Assembly (NCBI RefSeq): GCF_000967495.1
Contig: NZ_JXXU01000006.1
Coordinates: forward strand, 53,395-117,394
DNA length: 64,000 nt
Source: Vibrio neptunius
GTDB taxonomy: Bacteria; Pseudomonadota; Gammaproteobacteria; Enterobacterales; Vibrionaceae
Direction of reading: 5' to 3'
Shown here piece by piece: positions 35,651-45,375 of this stretch (position 1 is the stretch's first letter; each line of letters starts with the position of its first letter). Made by a program: the position numbers and the translations under genes. Under the pieces are notes generated by a model. The model did no database searches. It was not told the origin of the DNA and saw nothing but the letters and a program-made list of their open reading frames with translations.

Positions 35651-36991
35651 ATGAAAAAAATTCTCTCTCTGGCATTTCCACTGATAATTTCGCAGCTCAT
35701 CGCAATGGCACTGGTTCTGACTGATGTCTGGATGATGTCGCGACTCAGTGTGTCTGCGCTGGCAGCCGGAGGATTGGGTGCGTCTATCTACAGTTTCGTC
35801 TTTATTGTAGCGAGCAGCACCGTAGGTTGTGTGGCGAATTTAATTGCCATTGCTTATGGTCAACGTATTGCGAGACCGGAATACGGCAATCAGCAAATCC
35901 GCTTAGCCGTAAAAGGGGCTGTACTACTGACGGTGATCCTGTCTGCGATCTTAACCTTGTGTTTTGCATATGCACCGCAACTACTGGCACTGGCGAAGCA
36001 GCCTCAAGAGCTCGCTGGCCCAGCTATGGAATACCTAGACGCATTAAAATGGGCCATGTTGCCGTCTCTGATGCTACTGGTGTTGCGCGGCTTAACCAGT
36101 GCGCTTGGTAATGTTCGCTCGATCATGGTGATGTCATTACTTACCGTTGTGCTCAACGTACCTATCAGCTATTTGCTTGCTTTCCAGCTAGAGCTTGGCT
36201 TGGCAGGACTTGGCGCGGGTACCGCTTTAGCAGCGTTCATTGTAATGATGGGCTACGGCTACTGGGTGTTTAAACGCCCTGAATACAAGCCGTTTGCGCC
36301 GTGGATAAATACAGAAGAATACTCGCTATCATTGCTTAAACCTTTACTGGCGATGGGATTGCCTATTGCACTGGCTGCGCTGCTTGAACACGGCCTGATT
36401 TACGGTGGCACCTTGATGGCAGGCACCATCAGTATCGCCGCGCTCGCATTGCACCAAATTTTGCTGCAATGCCTGAGCTTCACCTGGAACATCAACTTTG
36501 GTTTCTCGCAAGCCGCAGCAATTTTAGTCGGCCAGGACTACGGTGCGGAAGATTATGACGGTATTAAGCGTACCGCCTTACGCAGCTTTGGCCTGACGAC
36601 AGTGATCAGCGTAATGCTGGCAGGTGTGTTCATGTTATGGCCTGAGCTGATCGGCTCCATTTTCAATCTGGATGCTGAGCTTTCAACACTGCTCGTCGCC
36701 GTTCTCTGGGTAGTCGCACTCTCTTTCATTGTTGATGCATGGCAGCTACTGGCGATTAACCTGCTTCGCGGCATGAAGATTGTTGTTGGGCCGACTGTAG
36801 TGACGGCTGTTGGCTACTGGGTGTTTGGCCTACCTGCTGCATGGCTGCTACTGCCAGACTTTGCTTTAGGCGGCATCTGGGGTGGTATCGGCATTGGTCT
36901 AGGTGTCACAGGTGTGTTGCTACTTGTCCAGCTTCTGCTAGCGATTAAGAAGCAACGCCATACAGATTCTCTTGCCGTAGCCATGGGTTAA
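35651..36991 (+). CDS. MATE family multidrug/metabolite efflux transporter
   Basis: This 446-aa inner-membrane protein has about twelve hydrophobic segments in two repeats, with LAFPLIISQLIAMALVLTDVWMMSRL at the start and the equivalent MGLPIALAALLEHGLIYGGTLMAG in the second half. MATE proteins export cationic drugs or metabolites using Na+ or H+. ATG 35651 is chosen because GAGG precedes it by six bases; the in-frame start at 35627 lies within the CRP-like palindrome. Confidence 0.92.
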   Translation: MKKILSLAFPLIISQLIAMALVLTDVWMMSRLSVSALAAGGLGASIYSFVFIVASSTVGCVANLIAIAYGQRIARPEYGNQQIRLAVKGAVLLTVILSAILTLCFAYAPQLLALAKQPQELAGPAMEYLDALKWAMLPSLMLLVLRGLTSALGNVRSIMVMSLLTVVLNVPISYLLAFQLELGLAGLGAGTALAAFIVMMGYGYWVFKRPEYKPFAPWINTEEYSLSLLKPLLAMGLPIALAALLEHGLIYGGTLMAGTISIAALALHQILLQCLSFTWNINFGFSQAAAILVGQDYGAEDYDGIKRTALRSFGLTTVISVMLAGVFMLWPELIGSIFNLDAELSTLLVAVLWVVALSFIVDAWQLLAINLLRGMKIVVGPTVVTAVGYWVFGLPAAWLLLPDFALGGIWGGIGIGLGVTGVLLLVQLLLAIKKQRHTDSLAVAMG

Positions 36992-36999
36992 TCGGTAAT

Positions 37000-37029
37000 A
37001 TCGCTTCGACCATGAATGAGAGAAGCGAT
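37000..37029. other. Hairpin covering the start codon of the next gene
   Basis: ATCGCTTC (37000-37007) pairs with GAAGCGAT (37022-37029), placing the ATG at 37028 and its purine-rich leader in the stem. It could be the 3' structure of the MATE mRNA or a translational brake. Confidence 0.5.
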
Positions 37030-37480
37030 GACAGACCTCGATATTGAATTTGAACATATTTTTCTGGAAGTAAAAGCCGAACGCTGGCACAGCATCGAGC
37101 GCTTCTATTTCAGCTACTTTTGCTTCCGGGAAAATTACCTCACCAAGAAAGGTAAACCAGACTGGGAACTCGCCCGCAAGCAGTGCCCTCGTTCCCGCTC
37201 TCTCACTATCATTAAGCACGCTGAGCTTGAGCCGCTGGTTCCACACGAAGTGATCACCGGAGAAATCAAACGTTACTGGCGTGATGGTATACTCACACCA
37301 AGAGCATTACGCCGTATTCTCGACAGCCTTCTGGATTATGTGACCATTACCAAAGCAGAAAAGAACGCCTTAAAACAAGCAGGCTTTCTCAACGCAATGC
37401 CTGCTTGTTGGTATGCTAATCAAGCAAAAAACGTAAACTTAAGATTTGAAACTCTGAATATCTGTATTGCGTTTCAATAA
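37028..37480 (+). CDS. Hypothetical protein (150 aa)
   Basis: I do not recognise this soluble protein. It is rich in aromatic and basic residues near the N-terminus (RWHSIERFYFSYFCFRENYLTKKGKPDWELARKQCPRS) and predicted mostly helical in the middle. ATG 37028 with a GAGAG upstream is chosen; ATG 37016 adds four residues. Codons 116-127 are encoded by an 11-bp hairpin (37374-37384/37399-37409), and the last 25 residues are of low pattern, so the natural end may have been extended. Confidence 0.6.
   Translation: MTDLDIEFEHIFLEVKAERWHSIERFYFSYFCFRENYLTKKGKPDWELARKQCPRSRSLTIIKHAELEPLVPHEVITGEIKRYWRDGILTPRALRRILDSLLDYVTITKAEKNALKQAGFLNAMPACWYANQAKNVNLRFETLNICIAFQ
37374..37409. other. Terminator-like hairpin inside the 3' part of the hypothetical gene
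   Basis: AACAAGCAGGC pairs perfectly with GCCTGCTTGTT across a 14-base loop. It lies within the reading frame and has no following T-run. Confidence 0.6.
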
Positions 37481-37489
37481 TTAAAACGA

Positions 37490-38251
37490 CTAAAGTGAGC
37501 CATGAGAAAATTTAATTTGCGTAACATCAACCCAATTTTGGCTGCCAACATAGTCATCCTTTGGATCAGCTAAAATGCCACTTGTCTGTTGACTAAATAC
37601 GCCATTATCAGGAACATAATCTAGACTTGGCGATGTTTCAGCATCATTTATCGTTATATTTACAGGCGTTGAAGATGTAATGGATTGAATTTGTTGTTGC
37701 ATCTCAGCCCATATACTACTGTGATTTTTGACACTTAAGTCTTTGTTAAGCCTAAAACCTAGTGATCTCTCTGTTACAACATTATCCTTAGTTAAATTGT
37801 AAGTTCTTACTCCACCTATATTGTTGGCAAAAATATTAACTACACTACTGGCAATTATTATTCCAGTACGTTTACGAACACGATAGGTAGTGCCGAGCTT
37901 AGTGTATTCGACAAAAAAATCAGCATTAGATTCCCAAGCCCCATAGGTAGCGAAGCCAGCACCATTCCCTATCAGAAAACGAATATCACCGTCATCGTAT
38001 GCCCCACTGTTATTAATATCAAATGTCGCAACCAAGGAGGATTGACCAATACTAGTTAGCCAGTTATTGTTGAGATATACCTGAACTTCAAACCAGTTTG
38101 TCACTGATGTGACATCAAAATCATTGGTATATACTGTCTGTTCATTTACGGTGTTTGTATCTGTGCTACCTCCTCCACTGGAACCTCCACAGCCAAAGAG
38201 TGACAAACCTAGACAACCTAACAATGTGTATTTTTTATATTTATTAATCAT
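37490..38251 (-). CDS. Putative lipoprotein (253 aa), function unknown
   Basis: The protein begins with a lipoprotein signal (INKYKKYTLLGCLGLSLFGC), then a Gly/Ser-rich spacer (GGSSGGGS), so it is probably membrane-anchored and exposed to the periplasm or surface. The rest is polar, Asn/Thr/Ser-rich and beta-strand-like (WFEVQVYLNNNWLTSIGQSSLVATFDINNSGAYDDGD) with no family I can name. ATG 38251 is chosen at the signal peptide. The gene is AT-rich. The heptamer repeat lies 95-150 bp upstream. Confidence 0.8.
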   Translation of the reverse strand: MINKYKKYTLLGCLGLSLFGCGGSSGGGSTDTNTVNEQTVYTNDFDVTSVTNWFEVQVYLNNNWLTSIGQSSLVATFDINNSGAYDDGDIRFLIGNGAGFATYGAWESNADFFVEYTKLGTTYRVRKRTGIIIASSVVNIFANNIGGVRTYNLTKDNVVTERSLGFRLNKDLSVKNHSSIWAEMQQQIQSITSSTPVNITINDAETSPSLDYVPDNGVFSQQTSGILADPKDDYVGSQNWVDVTQIKFSHGSL

Positions 38252-38345
38252 TATTCTAAGCACTTATAAAAATGTTGATTTTAGTGAGCTGAGGTTTTTA
38301 TAAGAATTTTTTATATATGTCAAAGATTACATTTAATTAAAACAT

Positions 38346-38401
38346 ACACATCACACATCACACATCACACATCACACATCACACATCACACATCACACAT
38401 C
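38346..38401 (+). repeat. Heptanucleotide tandem repeat, eight copies of ACACATC
   Basis: Eight perfect head-to-tail copies of the 7-mer ACACATC fill 38346-38401, in the intergenic region between the lipoprotein gene and the LacI gene. Such simple repeats change length by slippage; here this would alter spacing upstream of the lipoprotein gene. Confidence 0.98.
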
Positions 38402-38437
38402 TCTTATTATATCGATGCAAATATAAGCGCATATACA

Positions 38438-39460
38438 TTAGTTACAAAAATTATTGTCAAATTTTCGACGATAACAAACTCTGGCGGGCAACACCGTAAT
38501 TCCTGTTTTCATCTCCGGCTGCTTTAGAATGGCTTGTCCGTAATCAAATAGTGTCTGAGCAATCAGCTCACAGTCCTGTTCAACCGAGTCAATTTTCACA
38601 GGTAAGCAATCCAGAATGTCGTAGTTATCGAAGGTCGCCAAGCGAATATCTTCATCCAGCATGTTCTTCTCGGTCAAAAAACGCAAAACCCCTTCCAACA
38701 ACGAATACGAGGCGGTATACACGGCTTTAGGTAGACGCCCTAGATCTTCTACAGCCAGTGCCATGAGCTCGTAGCCTGACTCAGGTTGATAATCCTTGGT
38801 ATACACGTAGCGATCATCAAAACGCACACCTGCATCCTTAAGCCCGAGCTGATAGCCCTTAAAACGATCTCGGCTCGTAGATAAGTTAAGCTGACCACCG
38901 ATATACACGCACTCTTCACCACTTAAGGCTAATTGAGCCACCACTTCCTTTGTCGCTTTTTCAGCATTGGTTTTGATATTGATGAAATGGCTATCTTCTA
39001 ATATACGGTCAAAGAAAATGACTGGAGTGCTTGGACTGATAGGTTGATAGAAGTTGTCATCCATCATGCAAGTTGCCACTAGCAGGACATCCACCTGCCG
39101 TTCAATCAGGCTCTTTACTGCCTGTTGTTCCTGTTCGTGATCATCGTCGGACGAGGCGATAAGTAGCTGATAACCATTATTCCGACACAGTATTTCCAAC
39201 CGTTTAGCAATGTTCGCAAAACCCATGTTCGCTAAATCCGGAATGACTAAGCCTACGGTATAGGTCTGCTTAGACTTGAGCGCTCTGGCGTAGATACTTG
39301 GCTTGTAATGATACTGTTCAGCAATAGCCTGTACTTTCTCCACTGTGTCTTCATGAATACGGTGCTTTTTTGCGTGTCCATTGAGCACAAAGCTCACTGT
39401 TGACTTGGAAACACCCGCTAATGCAGCGATGTCTGCCAATTTCAGTTTTTTACCTGCCAT
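38438..39460 (-). CDS. LacI family regulator (Cra/ScrR-like), divergent from scrK
   Basis: This 340-aa repressor has an N-terminal LacI HTH with a Cra/FruR-like signature (LKLADIAALAGVSKSTVSFVLNGHAKKHRIHEDT) and a periplasmic-binding-protein-like core. It is read away from fructokinase scrK; the palindrome GCTAAACC/GTTTTAGC at 39602-39617 is its likely operator. In Vibrio alginolyticus a similar repressor controls the scr genes. Fructose phosphates are plausible effectors by analogy with Cra. It is one of two LacI-type regulators in this sucrose region. Confidence 0.88.
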   Translation of the reverse strand: MAGKKLKLADIAALAGVSKSTVSFVLNGHAKKHRIHEDTVEKVQAIAEQYHYKPSIYARALKSKQTYTVGLVIPDLANMGFANIAKRLEILCRNNGYQLLIASSDDDHEQEQQAVKSLIERQVDVLLVATCMMDDNFYQPISPSTPVIFFDRILEDSHFINIKTNAEKATKEVVAQLALSGEECVYIGGQLNLSTSRDRFKGYQLGLKDAGVRFDDRYVYTKDYQPESGYELMALAVEDLGRLPKAVYTASYSLLEGVLRFLTEKNMLDEDIRLATFDNYDILDCLPVKIDSVEQDCELIAQTLFDYGQAILKQPEMKTGITVLPARVCYRRKFDNNFCN

Positions 39461-39542
39461 TATTCTCTTTTCCTACTCGGTGTCTTTATCAGCCTGCCTT
39501 GCTGCTAGCTCAATCAACGACACTGCGCTCTCATGTTTAGAC

Positions 39543-39558
39543 TCTGATAATGATCACA
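39543..39558. promoter_or_regulatory. CRP-like site upstream of scrK
   Basis: TCTGA-TAATGA-TCACA matches the CRP consensus TGTGA-N6-TCACA except for one base. It lies between scrK and the divergent LacI gene, as expected for a catabolite-controlled sugar operon. Confidence 0.6.
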
Positions 39559-39601
39559 ATTTGATCTTTATCGTGATAAATGATATCTGCAAACCTAGAT
39601 C

Positions 39602-39617
39602 GCTAAACCGTTTTAGC
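39602..39617. promoter_or_regulatory. LacI-type operator (Cra-like) upstream of scrK
   Basis: GCTAAACCGTTTTAGC is a 16-bp dyad with one mismatch and resembles FruR/Cra operators. It lies 38 bp before the scrK start, next to a TATACAAT promoter-like stretch. Confidence 0.7.
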
Positions 39618-39654
39618 TATACAATTAGCTTAATTTAGTTAAGTAAGAGATGCA

Positions 39655-40584
39655 ATGATGAAGAACAGAGTTTGGGTAACAGGAGATGCGGTTGTAGACC
39701 TGATTCCAGATAGCGAGTCCAGCTACTTGAAATGCCCAGGTGGCGCGCCTGCTAATGTGGCAGTCGCCATCGCCAGATTGGAAGGTGACGCCGCTTTTAT
39801 TGGTCGTGTCGGGCAAGATCCCCTTGGCCGTTTTATGCAACAAACACTCAAGCAAGAGCAAGTCGATACGCAGATGATGATACTCGACGAAGCACAGCGC
39901 ACTTCAACCGTCATAGTTGATCTTGATGATTCTGGCGAGCGAAGTTTTACCTTTATGGTCAAGCCCAGTGCAGACCAATTCCTTGAAACCAGTGACCTGC
40001 CGACCTTCACCCAGGGTCAGTGGCTGCACGTATGCTCAATTGCGCTAGCGAACGAGCCAAGTCGCAGCAGCACACTGGAAGCGATGCGTCAGATTAAAGC
40101 CGCAGGTGGATATGTAAGTTTTGACCCTAACTTAAGAGAAGAAGTGTGGGCAAACCCAGAAGAGCTCAAACCTATCGTACGTGAAGCTATTGCGCTAGCC
40201 GATGTCGTCAAGTTTTCCGATGATGAACTGCTGTTTTTGACAGGCAGCGATACTCTTGAACAAGGTGTGGAAGCACTGGAACCGTTTAAAAATACACTAG
40301 TCTTAATCACTCAGGGGGCGAAAGGTGCGTTAGTCCTGTTTGAAAAAACACAACAGCTTATTGCCAGCCAAGCAGTATCACCCGTTGATACTACAGGTGC
40401 AGGCGATGCTTTTGTCGGAGGCTTGCTCGCTAAGTTGTCTCAATATAATGACTGGCAGCAGCTTGAAGTCATTCAGTCTGCGGTAAAATGGGCTAACGGC
40501 TGTGGGGCACTTGCTACTACACAGAAAGGCGCTATGACTGCTCTACCTTCCTATCAGGCTCTTGAGGAATATATTAAGAGGTAA
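39655..40584 (+). CDS. scrK: Fructokinase
   Basis: This 309-aa cytoplasmic PfkB-family sugar kinase phosphorylates the fructose released when ScrB cleaves sucrose-6-phosphate. The family signatures are visible: GGAPANVAVAIARL near the N-terminus and DTTGAGDAFVGG near residues 245-256, which contains the catalytic aspartate. Start is ATG 39655 (a second ATG follows directly). Divergent LacI gene, CRP-like site and Cra-like operator precede it; a strong terminator follows. Confidence 0.92.
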   Translation: MMKNRVWVTGDAVVDLIPDSESSYLKCPGGAPANVAVAIARLEGDAAFIGRVGQDPLGRFMQQTLKQEQVDTQMMILDEAQRTSTVIVDLDDSGERSFTFMVKPSADQFLETSDLPTFTQGQWLHVCSIALANEPSRSSTLEAMRQIKAAGGYVSFDPNLREEVWANPEELKPIVREAIALADVVKFSDDELLFLTGSDTLEQGVEALEPFKNTLVLITQGAKGALVLFEKTQQLIASQAVSPVDTTGAGDAFVGGLLAKLSQYNDWQQLEVIQSAVKWANGCGALATTQKGAMTALPSYQALEEYIKR

Positions 40585-40605
40585 TTGGAAGGAAATTCTG
40601 GATAA

Positions 40606-40631
40606 AAAAAGGCAGAGAAATCTGCCTTTTT
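40606..40631. terminator. Bidirectional intrinsic terminator
   Basis: AAAAAGGCAGA and TCTGCCTTTTT form a perfect 11-bp stem with a GAAA loop directly after scrK. Confidence 0.95.
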
Positions 40632-40759
40632 GGTGTATCAGTCATAACCGCTAAAAATTAGCAAAGTAGGCTAGTCTGAAAATAGAGTGTTCTGATTTAT
40701 TAGCTTCTAGAAAACTCCGACTGTATCTATGTAAACGAGCTAACGTCGTTTCTTTTTAC

Positions 40760-41458
40760 TTATAGATATTCAGTTAATCTTTCACCAGCTCGTTCTAAAG
40801 CAAGGTGTACAACCTTTGTTATTTCAGGGTACCCGTTATCAGGATCATCCCAGTCAACATTTTCAGGCAAAGTAACCTGTTCATTAATTTGGTGATCCAT
40901 AACAATCTTGTTGTCCGATAAGTCCACCAGCTTTACATGCGCAGAGACATAACCTCTCGGTTTACTAAGCGGTATGAAACCGTAATAGTCCCGAATAGTA
41001 CCGGATGCCAAAACCTGAATAACAAGCAAATGACTTGCAGAGTATTGCTCTTTCAATTCGGCTAAATCATAACCGAAAAAACCATCCTTTTGCTGAGCTT
41101 TTGGAAGTTTATCAGCGTCAGAGGTTTTGTAATATTCTGGAAGTACTTCACTTGTACCACCTCGCAGTTCGATTTTTTGCGCTATCGCCGATTTACTTAA
41201 CTCAAATTTGTCATGGGATAAGGTATGAATATGCGATTCAACACCATCAGTGACAATCTCATTGATTGCCATATCAAGTAAACCTTCCCCACCCTTGCGG
41301 TGCGCGTTCATCTCTGGAGGCTGAACAAATGCAATTGCGATATTTTTCTCTCCCCCCGTCTCCCAGAAGTTTGTTGGTATATCCATAGCTTTATTGGATA
41401 CACATCCCGAAAGGAATAGAACAAAAAACAGACAACTGATCAGCTTTACAATTCTCAT
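40760..41458 (-). CDS. Putative lipoprotein (232 aa)
   Basis: The protein starts with a lipoprotein signal peptide (MRIVKLISCLFFVLFLSGC), so it is lipid-anchored in the envelope. The body is soluble and mixed alpha/beta (HLLVIQVLASGTIRDYYGFIPLSKPRGYVSAHVKLVDLSDNKIVMDH), reminiscent of envelope lipoproteins of unknown function. ATG 41458 is chosen at the signal peptide; the 20 upstream in-frame residues do not fit. It sits inside the sucrose region but shows no link to sugar metabolism. A CRP-like site is about 80 bp upstream. Confidence 0.8.
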   Translation of the reverse strand: MRIVKLISCLFFVLFLSGCVSNKAMDIPTNFWETGGEKNIAIAFVQPPEMNAHRKGGEGLLDMAINEIVTDGVESHIHTLSHDKFELSKSAIAQKIELRGGTSEVLPEYYKTSDADKLPKAQQKDGFFGYDLAELKEQYSASHLLVIQVLASGTIRDYYGFIPLSKPRGYVSAHVKLVDLSDNKIVMDHQINEQVTLPENVDWDDPDNGYPEITKVVHLALERAGERLTEYL

Positions 41459-41535
41459 TGAGTTATTCTCTTGATTATTAAGAGAGCGCAAACTAATAAT
41501 CAAGACATATAGAAGCAATTGTTAAAATAAACAAT

Positions 41536-41551
41536 TGTGACACAGATCAAC
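41536..41551. promoter_or_regulatory. CRP-like site upstream of the lipoprotein gene
   Basis: TGTGA-CACAGA-TCAAC matches four of five bases or better in each half of the CRP consensus. It lies about 80 bp upstream of the lipoprotein ATG. Confidence 0.5.
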
Positions 41552-41843
41552 ATTCGGGATGTGTGCATTAGATACAAAAAATGATGAAGGTTATTGCGTA
41601 AACAAAGTTGAGTATTGCAAACAAAGGCGCTTACTGATCAACGTTAGAAACAACAAAGCATAACTTTTACTCAAACAAAGGTTGGAAGGAGCTCCTTTAG
41701 CAACTGAAGACACACTCTACCTTTTTATGGCCTTCCTATGCGCTTCGTTTTAGAGAGATTTGCTACGATACTCATCATAAGCCGTCAGGACGTTCAAAAT
41801 TAAACATCGATTAAATAACTCACTGCTGTAGTCCGTTACCTAA
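41552..41843. other. Intergenic region of about 290 bp, no gene found
   Basis: This stretch between the lipoprotein promoter and the 3' end of scrB holds no convincing reading frame. The 8-bp palindrome GGAGCTCC at 41688-41695 is the only symmetric element noticed. No clear terminator for scrB was found. Confidence 0.4.
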
Positions 41844-43463
41844 TCAAGCAAATGGCGGTCGTGCTGCTTTGAGTGTTTTTAATCTGGCGGTCTGACAGCC
41901 ATGCAACAGTGAAATACCTGTCGCTGCCTGCTCAACGAAAACTCGTGATGTCATCACTGCTAGGCCGTGGTTGACAAAAACTTCTATTGAGGAAATATCG
42001 GCAAGAATGCGCAGTTGAATCTTATCTGTATCGATCTTGAGTTCTCTTTGAGAATCTACCGCTCGATTCAATGTCTGGCTGCGGTCCAGTATCAGTGTTT
42101 GGCGATCTTCATCTGCGTACAAGACAACTTTGTGCTGGCTACTTTCAAATAAATTCAGGCTCTGCCCCCACTCCAGCTCAACTTCAAGATCGAACGAATT
42201 ACGCTCCAAGCGATACGGCTCGTCGCTTAGCTCGATGTGGCGTTGGCTTTGAACGAGTTCTTCGAGCTCCTTAACAGGCCATTGTTTAAGCCGTCCGTTT
42301 TGGTAACTCAGCTCACGCATACAAGTAAGCTGATGCACCCAACCATTTTCACTGCTTGGTTGATCAACTTCATCAGGTAATCCCATCCAGCCACACATGA
42401 CCCGCCGACCATCCGGTGTTTCAAGTGTCTGGGGAGCGTAAAAATCGAAGCCGTAATCCAGATGTTCAAACTGCGAAAAAGATAAACCATTTTCCAAACA
42501 AGCTTTAGCAATCCCGTTGTGGTGAGGAATCGTATTGTGCTTTGAGAAAGATTCAATCCCTTGTGGCCCGATGACGACAAACATCTGCCCATCGAGTTCA
42601 AACATGTCAGGACACTCCCACATGTAGCCAAAATCCCCCAGCTCTTCACCATAAAGCGCATCAAACTGCCAGGTCCTAAGATCTGTTGAGGTGTAAACAG
42701 CTAGGCGTCCTTTTAGAACCGTAGTTTGTGCACCTAACAACATAAACCATTGGTTTTGATGTCGGACGATTTTAGGATCGCGAATGTGTGCGGTAACTCC
42801 ATCGGGTAACTCACAAATAACCGGCCCATGTTTATCGAAATTCACACCATCTTTGGATGTGGCAAGGCACTGAGTTGTGTGACGTTCGCGACTCTCGCCA
42901 ATACGAACATTACCCGTATAGAACAGCATCAACTCAGAGCCATGACTGAGTGCGTGCCCAGAAAAGACACCATGGCTATCAAACCAATCAGATGGTGTGA
43001 GCGCAACTGGTTGCCACTGCCATTCAATCAAGTTTTTGCTGGTTAAATGTGCCCAGTATTTGTCTTTGTGGGTACAGCCATGGGGATACCATTGATAAAA
43101 CAAGTGATATTGTCCGTCATGATAAACAAAACCGTTAGGATCGTTGAGTAACCCCTGTGGTGGAGAAATATGCCAATCGGGTCGAAATGGACAGTTAACC
43201 GCGTCGAGCGCGTGTTCAAGCTCCAATCTTTGTTTTTCGCCGATCTGCTGTCCTATAGACATTAGATCCGCGGGGCTAATTGAGTCTGGAATTGGGAACT
43301 CTACTTGATATTCACCTAGTACAATTTTGATTTGAGAACCTGAGACTATGCTCGCCACTCGCGAACAATCTCTGATTGCAAATATCAATCGACCTTGCGG
43401 CATCAGAACTCTTGTTATGTTTGTCTCACCACCACACTGGGAGATCAGGCTTTCAATCGACAT
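41844..43463 (-). CDS. scrB: Sucrose-6-phosphate hydrolase (GH32)
   Basis: This 539-aa cytoplasmic invertase cleaves sucrose-6-phosphate, made by the PTS, to glucose-6-phosphate and fructose. The three GH32 motifs are visible: the nucleophile Asp108 in LLNDPNG, RDP in HIRDPKIV and the acid/base Glu in MWECPDMF. A C-terminal beta-sandwich follows. A LacI-type operator (43480-43495) lies just upstream of the start, so expression is probably repressed by the ScrR encoded at 45376-46365. Confidence 0.95.
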   Translation of the reverse strand: MSIESLISQCGGETNITRVLMPQGRLIFAIRDCSRVASIVSGSQIKIVLGEYQVEFPIPDSISPADLMSIGQQIGEKQRLELEHALDAVNCPFRPDWHISPPQGLLNDPNGFVYHDGQYHLFYQWYPHGCTHKDKYWAHLTSKNLIEWQWQPVALTPSDWFDSHGVFSGHALSHGSELMLFYTGNVRIGESRERHTTQCLATSKDGVNFDKHGPVICELPDGVTAHIRDPKIVRHQNQWFMLLGAQTTVLKGRLAVYTSTDLRTWQFDALYGEELGDFGYMWECPDMFELDGQMFVVIGPQGIESFSKHNTIPHHNGIAKACLENGLSFSQFEHLDYGFDFYAPQTLETPDGRRVMCGWMGLPDEVDQPSSENGWVHQLTCMRELSYQNGRLKQWPVKELEELVQSQRHIELSDEPYRLERNSFDLEVELEWGQSLNLFESSQHKVVLYADEDRQTLILDRSQTLNRAVDSQRELKIDTDKIQLRILADISSIEVFVNHGLAVMTSRVFVEQAATGISLLHGCQTARLKTLKAARPPFA

Positions 43464-43479
43464 CTTTAAAACCTAAAAA

Positions 43480-43495
43480 TTGGGAACGTTTGCAA
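43480..43495. promoter_or_regulatory. ScrR-type operator upstream of scrB
   Basis: TTGGGAACGTTTGCAA, one of four similar 16-mers in the regulon, lies 17 bp upstream of the scrB ATG. Confidence 0.75.
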
Positions 43496-43618
43496 AATAC
43501 ACTATTTGTTCGATTTGAACAAGATCAGCAGATACTCGCCTTGACTATTCAGATGGTGGCAGAGTGTATAGAAACGAAAATAAATACCCCGAATCCGGGG
43601 AGATTCAGAAATTGAAAA

Positions 43619-43660
43619 TGGCTTCCAACACTAAGCTAGCATCTGACCGGAAGCCTTTTA
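43619..43660 (-). terminator. Probable terminator after scrY
   Basis: GGCTTCC and GGAAGCC form a stem across a long loop; on the minus strand it is followed by ATTTTC. A second small hairpin (ccccg/cgggg) lies at about 43588-43601. Confidence 0.5.
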
Positions 43661-43690
43661 ATCGAGCAATGATTCTTTGAAAACTCAGGG

Positions 43691-45130
<1,440 letters not shown>

Positions 45131-45240
45131 TTAATTCACAACCAATGCGAACCGTCGATTTTTAGGTCTATAAACCTCAATACTCGTTCTTGATTTATTC
45201 ACTTCACCTCAGTGATAGTGATTGGACTATAAATATATTT

Positions 45241-45256
45241 TCGGTAACGTTCCCGA
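45241..45256. promoter_or_regulatory. ScrR-type operator upstream of scrY
   Basis: TCGGTAACGTTCCCGA is centred in a longer imperfect palindrome (45238-45259, one mismatched pair) and matches the core of the other scr operators. AT-rich promoter-like sequence (TATATT) follows on the minus strand. Confidence 0.7.
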
Positions 45257-45340
45257 AAATAATTATAAAATTAGAATACTCATCACGAATATCTATAGAA
45301 GTGTGATCTTATATGATGAGAGGATTTTCATATGGGGAAT

Positions 45341-45367
45341 AAAAACGCCTGAAACGAAGTTCAGGCG
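45341..45367 (-). terminator. Intrinsic terminator after scrR
   Basis: CGCCTGAA pairs with TTCAGGCG around a short loop, with a T5 tract on the minus strand. Confidence 0.9.
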
Positions 45368-45375
45368 TGGAAAGG

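Noticed and set aside
38346..38401. CRISPR array
   Set aside because: The repeat unit is seven bases with no spacers and no cas genes nearby; it is a simple tandem repeat.
45302..45318. CRP site upstream of scrY (TGTGA followed by ATGAT)
   Set aside because: The second half-site is too far from TCACA, so I did not list it.
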